Positions 58,404 to 64,000 of a stretch of DNA of 64,000 bases are shown piece after piece. Source of the DNA: JAEUOS01 sp040382235 (GTDB lineage: Bacteria > Pseudomonadota > Gammaproteobacteria > Burkholderiales > JAEUOS01); NCBI GenBank assembly GCA_040382235.1, contig JBEIFV010000013.1, forward strand, positions 5,115 through 69,114, in the 5' to 3' direction. The first letter of the stretch is position 1. Each line of letters opens with the position of its first letter. A program made the position numbers and the translations under genes. The notes beneath the pieces are model-generated. The model was not told where the DNA came from. It saw nothing but the letters and a program-made list of their open reading frames with translations, and made no database searches.

Positions 58404-59438
58404 ATGCGAAGCCCGTTCATTTCGCTTTTTCTCGCAGCAGCCCTGGCCGCAAGCGTGCCTGCGTTCGCGCAGTCGACGGCGCCGAGGCTTGCCGACAACG
58501 CACCGGACCGGCATGTCGTGGTGCCGGGCGACACGCTGTGGGGCATTGCCGCGAGGTTCCTCAAGGACCCCTATCGCTGGCCGGACGTGTGGGAGCCGAA
58601 TCGCGACCGCATCAAGAATCCGCACAGAATCTACCCTGGCGACGTGGTGATTCTCGATCGCTCGGGCAGTATGCCCAAGCTCAAGCTGGCTACGCTCAAG
58701 GTGGAGCCGCGCACCCGTGTCGAGCAGACCAGTGCGGCGATTCCCTTGATCCCGGCGCACATTATCGAGCCCTTCCTGTCGCAGCCGTTGGTGATCGATG
58801 AAGGTGGTCTGGCCAGCGCGCCCAAGATCATTGCGACCCAGGAAGGGCGGGTTTATCTGGGTCGGGGTGACCTGGCTTATGCGACCGGCGACATTGATGA
58901 AAAGGTTGCCAGTTGGCAGGTGTACCGCCCCGGCGTCGCGTTGGTTGATCCACTGACGAAGGAAACGCTTGGCTACGAAGCGGTGTTTCTGGGGACCGCC
59001 ATGCTGGAGCGCAAGACCGATCCTGTGACCCTGCGGATCGTCGATTCCAAGCAGGAAATCGGCACTGGCGACCGGCTGATTCCAACGCCGAAGCCCGATG
59101 TGGCCGAGTATGCGCCGCGCGCGCCGAAAAGCGCGGTGGATGGGCGCGTGCTGTCCATCTATGGCGCAGGGCGCGAGACCGGCAGCAACCGCATCATTGC
59201 CATATCCAAGGGCAAGCGCGATGGATTGGAACAGGGGCATGTTTTGGCGCTGTATAGCTATGGCGCCGATGTCCGCGACCGGTCCAGCATCTTTGACACC
59301 TCTGCCAAGGTGATCAAGTTGCCCGACGAGCGTAACGGCCTGGTGTTCGTCTTTCGCGTGTTCGAGAAAGTGTCTTACGCCCTTGTCATGAGCGCTCAGC
59401 GCTCGGTCAAGATAGGGGATGTCGCGCAAAAGCCATGA
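58404..59438 (+). CDS. exported LysM-domain protein
   Basis: A 344-residue periplasmic protein with a signal peptide (SLFLAAALAASVPAFAQS). A LysM peptidoglycan-binding domain at about 36-90 (HVVVPGDTLWGIAARFLKDP, YRWPDVWEPNRDRIKNPHRI, YPGDVV) is followed by a conserved C-terminal region of unknown fold. It is always seen next to dprA in betaproteobacteria as far as I recall. AAGGAGG precedes ATG 58404 and a strong terminator follows. Confidence 0.9.
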   Translation: MRSPFISLFLAAALAASVPAFAQSTAPRLADNAPDRHVVVPGDTLWGIAARFLKDPYRWPDVWEPNRDRIKNPHRIYPGDVVILDRSGSMPKLKLATLKVEPRTRVEQTSAAIPLIPAHIIEPFLSQPLVIDEGGLASAPKIIATQEGRVYLGRGDLAYATGDIDEKVASWQVYRPGVALVDPLTKETLGYEAVFLGTAMLERKTDPVTLRIVDSKQEIGTGDRLIPTPKPDVAEYAPRAPKSAVDGRVLSIYGAGRETGSNRIIAISKGKRDGLEQGHVLALYSYGADVRDRSSIFDTSAKVIKLPDERNGLVFVFRVFEKVSYALVMSAQRSVKIGDVAQKP

Positions 59439-59467
59439 GGTAGCGGCGCCGCGGCGCTGATCGGTAC

Positions 59468-59500
59468 AATCAAAAGGGCGCGGCTGGCGCCCTTTTGATT
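59468..59500 (+). terminator. Rho-independent terminator after the LysM gene
   Basis: AATCAAAAGGGCGC and GCGCCCTTTTGATT are exact 14-bp arms with loop GGCTG, followed by TCTTGTT. It is 30 bp after the lysM stop and 16 bp before dprA. Confidence 0.85.
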
Positions 59501-59516
59501 TCTTGTTGCCTCGCTC

Positions 59517-60635
59517 ATGTCTATTTCCGAGTCCGACCTTGAACTGGCCGACTGGCTGCGCCTGACGCGCACGCCCGGCTTGGGTGCGGCCGCGCTACGC
59601 CAGCTGCTGGCGGCCATCGGGCTGCCCACACGAATCTTTGCCGCCGACCGCGGCGCGCTGGTTGCCGTGGTGGGCGAGTCGCGCGCCTCCGCGATCGGCC
59701 AGGCGCGTAGCGACACCCAACTTGCCTTCGCCATCGAGCAGACGCTGGCCTGGCGTGCCGCGCCCGGCAATGCCATCCTTACCCTGGCCGATCGTGCGTA
59801 CCCCCAGGCCCTGTTGGAGGCCGCCGATCCGCCGCCGCTGCTGTTTCTCAAGGGGCGTGTCGAATTGCTGGGCCGGCCAGCGCTGGCAATCGTCGGTAGC
59901 CGCAACGCCACCGCGCAAGGCATGGCCAATGCGGAGAATTTCGCGCGCACCCTGGCCGCGGCCGGCTACACCATCGTGAGTGGCCAGGCGATGGGCATCG
60001 ACACGGCCGCCCACTGCGGGGCTCTTGGCAGCGCCGGCTCGACGATTGCCGTTATCGGGACCGGCGCGGACATCGTTTACCCGGCGCGCAATCGCGATCT
60101 GGCGCATGTGATTGCCACCGACGGGTTGATCCTGAGCGAGTTTCCGCTCGGCACCCCGGCATTGGCGGCCAATTTCCCGCGCCGCAACCGCATCATCAGC
60201 GGTCTTGCGCGTGGCGTCCTGGTGGTCGAAGCGGCGCTGCGCAGTGGTTCACTGATCACCGCGCGCTTGGCCGGCGATCAGGGGCGCGATGTGTTCGCCA
60301 TTCCCGGGTCGATCCATTCACCCTTGTCCAAGGGCTGCCATGTGCTGATCAAGCAAGGGGCCAAGCTGGTCGATTCGGCGCAGGATATCCTTGAGGAGTT
60401 CGGGGCCTCATGCGCGCCGGCGCCCGCAGTCGGCTCCTCGCCGGGGGCAATCGACGCTACCGACCCCAAGGAAAGTCTGTTGGCTGCCATCGGCTACGAT
60501 GCTGTCGGCTTGGATACGTTGCAGGCGCGCTCGGGCCTGGGCATCGAAGTCTTGTCCGCATTGCTTCTGGAACTGGAGCTTGAGGGCCGCGCGACGCTTT
60601 TGCCCGGCGGCCGGGTGCAAAGACTGGAGTCTTAG
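59517..60635 (+). CDS. dprA: DNA-processing protein DprA
   Basis: A 372-residue protein that loads RecA on incoming single-stranded DNA during natural transformation. The N-terminal SAM-like helices are LADWLRLTRTPGLGAAALRQ. The Rossmann core is LAIVGSRNATAQGMANAENF, IVSGQAMGIDTAAHCGALGS, GTGADIVYPARNRDL, NFPRRNRIISGLARGVLVVE and LITARLAGDQGRDVFAIPGS. A C-terminal winged helix follows (LDTLQARSGLGIEVLSALLL). It ends 2 bp before smg. Confidence 0.95.
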   Translation: MSISESDLELADWLRLTRTPGLGAAALRQLLAAIGLPTRIFAADRGALVAVVGESRASAIGQARSDTQLAFAIEQTLAWRAAPGNAILTLADRAYPQALLEAADPPPLLFLKGRVELLGRPALAIVGSRNATAQGMANAENFARTLAAAGYTIVSGQAMGIDTAAHCGALGSAGSTIAVIGTGADIVYPARNRDLAHVIATDGLILSEFPLGTPALAANFPRRNRIISGLARGVLVVEAALRSGSLITARLAGDQGRDVFAIPGSIHSPLSKGCHVLIKQGAKLVDSAQDILEEFGASCAPAPAVGSSPGAIDATDPKESLLAAIGYDAVGLDTLQARSGLGIEVLSALLLELELEGRATLLPGGRVQRLES

Positions 60636-60637
60636 AA

Positions 60638-61096
60638 TTGTTCGATGTCCTGGTGTATCTGGTGGAGAACTATTTCGACGAGGCGGACTGCCCCGATCCG
60701 GAGACCCTCGAACTCAAGCTCAAGGTCGCCGGTTTCGATGGCGACGAAATCGACGCGGCGCTGCACTGGCTTTCCGGCTTGGCGGTGACCGGTGCGACCG
60801 AGTTGCCGGCGGCGTTTGCCGCGCGCCATTCGTTTCGCAGTTTCGTGCCCTCGGAAGAAAAGCAGCTCTCGCGCGAATGCCGCGGCCTGCTCGCGTTCCT
60901 GGAGTCGGCCGGCGCGATCGATCCCTTGCGCCGCGAATTGATCATCGAACGGGCGCTGGCACTGCCGCAGGGCGGCGTTGACGTGGAGCAACTCAGGATC
61001 ATCTGCCTGGTGGTGCTATGGAGTACCGGGGTCGAGCCCGATGCCCTCATACTGGATGAACTGTTGCCTGACGGCGAACCTCGTGAACTTCATTAA
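60638..61096 (+). CDS. smg: Smg/DUF494 family protein
   Basis: A 152-residue Smg-family protein of unknown function, regularly encoded after dprA. It reads MFDVLVYLVENYFDEADCPD, VAGFDGDEIDAALHWLSGLA, SFRSFVPSEEKQLSRECRGL and ALPQGGVDVEQLRIICLVVL. The start is TTG at 60638, directly after the dprA stop. The first residues match the family and no ATG is available, so the unusual start is well supported. Confidence 0.92.
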   Translation: MFDVLVYLVENYFDEADCPDPETLELKLKVAGFDGDEIDAALHWLSGLAVTGATELPAAFAARHSFRSFVPSEEKQLSRECRGLLAFLESAGAIDPLRRELIIERALALPQGGVDVEQLRIICLVVLWSTGVEPDALILDELLPDGEPRELH

Positions 61097-61275
61097 GTTT
61101 GCGTGTTTGCATCGGGAAAGTCTTTTTTAATCAGGGCTTTGCGGGTGATGCAGGTGCGGGGCCTGGCGCCGTGGCTGGTAATAATGCCTTGCGCTAATCG
61201 AATTCCCGGGCTTAGACTTCGGCCCCTTGCGAGAACCCGCCCGGGTTCTGGTCGGGTTACGTTCAAAGAAGACGC

Positions 61276-63924
61276 ATGTCCAAAGTTCTGATCATTGCTG
61301 AAAAGCCATCGGTTGCCCTGGATATCTCCAAGGCCCTCGGGGGTTTCACCAAGACCGCCGATTACTACGAGTCGGACCAGTATGTGCTGTCGTCGGCGGT
61401 GGGTCACTTGCTCGAAATCGCCTGTCCCGAAGACTACGAGGTCAAGCGCGGCAAATGGAGTTTCGCCCATCTGCCGGTGGTGCCGCCACATTTCGACCTG
61501 CGGCCGATTACCAGGAGTGAAGACCGGCTGAAGACCCTGGTGCGCCTGCTCAAGCGCAAGGATGTGACAGGGCTCATCAATGCCTGCGACGCCGGGCGCG
61601 AGGGCGAACTCATCTTTCGACTGGTGGTGCAGCACGCCAAGGCGAAGCAGCCACTGCGGCGCCTGTGGCTGCAGTCGATGACGCCGGCGGCGATTCGCGA
61701 CGGCTTCGCGCATTTGCGCGAGGACCGCGAAATGCTGCCGCTGGCCGACGCCGCGCGCAGTCGCAGTGAAGCCGACTGGCTGATCGGCATCAACGGCACG
61801 CGCGCCATGACCGCCTTCAATTCGAAGGAGGGCGGTTTTTACCTGACTACCGTCGGTCGGGTTCAGACCCCGACTCTCGCGGTGCTGGTCGAGCGCGAGG
61901 AGAAAATCCGCGCTTTCAAGCCGCGCGACTACTGGGAGGTGCATGCCAACTTCGGTGCAAAGGCCGGTCAGTACAACGGTCGCTGGTTCGAGCCGAAATT
62001 CAAGCGCCCGGAGGATGACGAGCATGCGCGCGCCGAGCGCATCTGGAGCCAGGCCGCGGCCGACGCCATCGTTGCAGCGTGCGCCGGCAAACCTGGAACC
62101 GTATCCGAGGAATCGAAGCCCACCACCCAGTCCGCACCCTTGCTGTTCGATCTCACCAGCCTGCAGCGCGAGGTCAACGGTCGCTTCGGGCTGTCAGCCA
62201 AGAATGCATTGGCGGTGGCGCAATCGCTGTACGAGCGCCACAAGGTGCTGACCTATCCGCGTACCGACTCGCGTGCGCTGCCCGAGGACTACATCGCCAC
62301 GGTCAGGAAGACCATGGAGATGCTCAAGGACTCCAATGCCTACGTGGTGCCGGCGAAGAACGTGCTCAAGAATGGCTGGGTCAAGCCGAACAAGCGCATT
62401 TTCGACAACACCAAGATATCCGACCACTTCGCGATCATCCCGACCCTGCTTGCGCCCAAGGCCTTGAGCGAGATCGAGCAAAAGGTCTATGACCTGGTGG
62501 TCAAGCGCTTTCTGGCGGTGTTTCATCCGGCCGCGGAATTCATGCAGACCACGCGCCTGACCGAAGTCGAGGGACATCAGTTCAAGACCGAAGGCAAGGT
62601 GCTGGTCAATCCAGGCTGGCTGGCTGTTTATGGCCGCGAAATCGCCGGCGAGGACGAGAATCTGGTGGCTGTGGCCGCGGGCGAAAAAGTGGCGACCGAA
62701 GCGATCGAGGCGCGCGGGACCCAGACCAAGCCGCCGCCGCGCTATTCCGAGGCGACACTGCTATCGGCCATGGAAGGTGCGGGCAAGCTGATCGAGGACG
62801 AGGAATTGCGCGCCGCCATGGACCAGAAGGGGCTGGGCACACCGGCGACGCGCGCGGCGATCATCGAGGGCCTGATCAAGGAAGAGTATGTGCATCGCAA
62901 TGGCCGCGAATTGCAACCCACGCCCAAGGCCTTTTCGCTGATGTTCGCGCTGCGTCATTTCGGCGTGACCGAACTGGCGTCGCCCGAACTCACCGGCGAG
63001 TGGGAATTCAAGTTGAAAGAGATGGAGAAAGGGCGGCTCTCGCGCGATGCGTTCATGGCGCATATCACCGAAGCCACCACCGACCTGGTCAATCGCATTC
63101 GCGACGGCAACATTCCGGATACCGCTTTTGCCACCGTGGATGTACCTTGCCCGAAGTGTGGCGGCCTGGTGCAGGAGAATTACCGCAAGTTCCAGTGTCT
63201 ATCCTGCGACTTCAACATGTGGAAGGTGATTTCGAGTCGCGAATGGGCCGCCGAGGAAGTGGCCGAACTGATCAGCAAGAAGCAGATCGGCCCCTTGACC
63301 GGGTTTCGCAGCAAGATGGGGCGTCCTTTCGCCGCGTCGCTCAAGTTGAACGCAGAGTTTCGCGCCGAGTTCGATTTCGGCCAGGATGTCGAGGGCGATA
63401 CCGAGGCGCCGGATTTCTCGGCCCAGGAAGCGGTGGGTGCCTGCCCGAAATGCAGTTCCAGGGTATACGAACACGGCTCGGGTTATGTGTGCGAAAAGGC
63501 CACCGGGCCCGCCAAGACCTGCGATTTTCGTTCCGGGCGCATCATCTTGCAGCAGGAGGTCTCGCGCGAGCAGATGGTCAAGCTCTTGTCTGAAGGCAAG
63601 ACTGATCTCCTCACCGGATTCATTTCCAATCGCACGCGGCGCGCGTTCAAGGCTTTTCTGGTCAAGCAACCCGACGGCAAGGTTGGTTTCGAGTTCATGC
63701 AACGCGCCGCCAAGGCACCGGCCAAAGCACCCGCAAAGGCCAAGACCTCGGTGGTGGAAGATAGCGCCAAGCCGGCCAAGGCTTACAAGGCGGCGGTCAA
63801 CGCGGCCAATGACCCGCTGCCGCCCGCCAAGCGCGCGGCGGCCAAGAAAGCCGCGAAATCCGTAGCCAGGAAGGCGCCTGCGAAAAAGCCGGCCGCCAAG
63901 AAGGCGAGCAAAAAGGCAGCTTGA
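61276..63924 (+). CDS. topB: DNA topoisomerase III
   Basis: An 882-residue type IA topoisomerase. The Toprim domain starts VLIIAEKPSVALDISKAL and has NACDAGREGELIFRLVV. The active-site Tyr is Y327 in LTYPRTDSRALP, and GLGTPATRAAIIEGLIKEEY follows. Two zinc-ribbon-like segments (VPCPKCGGLVQENY with CLSC, and GACPKCSSRVYEHG with later Cys) come before a disordered Lys/Ala tail (AAKKAAKSVARKAPAKKPAA). It is longer than E. coli TopB because of the ribbons and tail. The 179-bp gap after smg shows no terminator. Confidence 0.94.
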   Translation: MSKVLIIAEKPSVALDISKALGGFTKTADYYESDQYVLSSAVGHLLEIACPEDYEVKRGKWSFAHLPVVPPHFDLRPITRSEDRLKTLVRLLKRKDVTGLINACDAGREGELIFRLVVQHAKAKQPLRRLWLQSMTPAAIRDGFAHLREDREMLPLADAARSRSEADWLIGINGTRAMTAFNSKEGGFYLTTVGRVQTPTLAVLVEREEKIRAFKPRDYWEVHANFGAKAGQYNGRWFEPKFKRPEDDEHARAERIWSQAAADAIVAACAGKPGTVSEESKPTTQSAPLLFDLTSLQREVNGRFGLSAKNALAVAQSLYERHKVLTYPRTDSRALPEDYIATVRKTMEMLKDSNAYVVPAKNVLKNGWVKPNKRIFDNTKISDHFAIIPTLLAPKALSEIEQKVYDLVVKRFLAVFHPAAEFMQTTRLTEVEGHQFKTEGKVLVNPGWLAVYGREIAGEDENLVAVAAGEKVATEAIEARGTQTKPPPRYSEATLLSAMEGAGKLIEDEELRAAMDQKGLGTPATRAAIIEGLIKEEYVHRNGRELQPTPKAFSLMFALRHFGVTELASPELTGEWEFKLKEMEKGRLSRDAFMAHITEATTDLVNRIRDGNIPDTAFATVDVPCPKCGGLVQENYRKFQCLSCDFNMWKVISSREWAAEEVAELISKKQIGPLTGFRSKMGRPFAASLKLNAEFRAEFDFGQDVEGDTEAPDFSAQEAVGACPKCSSRVYEHGSGYVCEKATGPAKTCDFRSGRIILQQEVSREQMVKLLSEGKTDLLTGFISNRTRRAFKAFLVKQPDGKVGFEFMQRAAKAPAKAPAKAKTSVVEDSAKPAKAYKAAVNAANDPLPPAKRAAAKKAAKSVARKAPAKKPAAKKASKKAA

Positions 63925-63950
63925 AGGTTTGGCGATGCAAGCCCGGGAAC

Positions 63951-63988
63951 TATGCCAACATCATTTTCTCCAATATGACTTTGGCATA
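63951..63988. repeat. 8-bp inverted repeat after topB
   Basis: TATGCCAA (63951-63958) and TTGGCATA (63981-63988) are exact reverse complements around 22 A+T-rich bases. It may be an operator of the next gene, which begins beyond the window, or a weak hairpin. Confidence 0.3.
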
Positions 63989-64000
63989 ACTTATCCTGGA

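Noticed and set aside
1..64000. rRNA, tRNA, tmRNA and CRISPR arrays
   Set aside because: I looked for conserved cores, cloverleaf T-loops and regularly spaced repeats and found none that hold up.

Overview
The window looks like the chromosome of a Burkholderiales-type betaproteobacterium. Base composition is high in G+C. There are many solitary periplasmic binding proteins of the Bug/TctC and PF04392-like ABC types, TRAP transporters and a DUF3567 gene. The last 15 kb hold the order lpxR-like / COG0523-like / ntrX-like / ntrY-like / DUF4390 / rsmB / fmt / def facing lysM / dprA / smg / topB. Most of that order (ntrX-like to def, facing lysM to topB) is familiar from betaproteobacteria; I recall no precedent for the first two genes. 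I see no rRNA, tRNA, CRISPR array, integrase or transposase.

Region 1 (1-31 kb) is an accessory zone of short, often unrelated genes. It holds seven toxin-antitoxin-type pairs: Phd/PIN, HigBA-like, TumE/TumA-like, DUF433/DUF5615, ParDE, FitA/VapC and zeta/small partner. It also holds an AAA+ DUF4143-type ATPase, three more or less intact binding-protein genes, and catabolic enzymes (beta-hydroxyacid dehydrogenase, GST, molybdopterin oxidoreductase, GMC oxidoreductase, enoyl-CoA hydratase, FAD monooxygenase, lactonase-family MBL, acyl-CoA dehydrogenase, acyl-CoA ligase, HsaA-like flavoprotein). This zone is full of gene decay: orphan C-terminal tails of binding proteins at 2830-2898 and 6726-6782, a HigB split by an 8-bp tandem duplication, a nonsense TctC gene, two divergent genes that both lost their 5' ends at one junction near 13580, a duplicated monooxygenase tail, and deleted VapC and CoA-lyase genes.

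Region 2 (31-47.7 kb) is a sugar-acid catabolic region. One TRAP transporter (dctPMQ) lies next to an SMP-30/gluconolactonase gene. A nine-gene minus-strand cluster follows, listed here in transcription order: uronate dehydrogenase-like, cupin, SDR, TRAP dctP-dctQ-dctM, a lactonase with an internal deletion, a mannitol dehydrogenase/fructuronate reductase-type enzyme and an MFS permease. It diverges from a GntR/FadR-type regulator and a Gfo/Idh/MocA oxidoreductase. Two almost identical motifs flank the regulator gene and probably are its operators. The inferred role is uptake and catabolism of a hexuronate.

Region 3 (47.7-64 kb) is mainly housekeeping: rhodanese, Bcr/CflA-type efflux, DUF3567, then the minus-strand run from def to the lpxR-like gene, and the plus-strand run lysM-dprA-smg-topB. 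Its unusual point is a COG0523-like protein that keeps a CLCC motif but has no recognisable P-loop. It is translationally coupled between the ntrX-like regulator and the lipid A deacylase-like gene.
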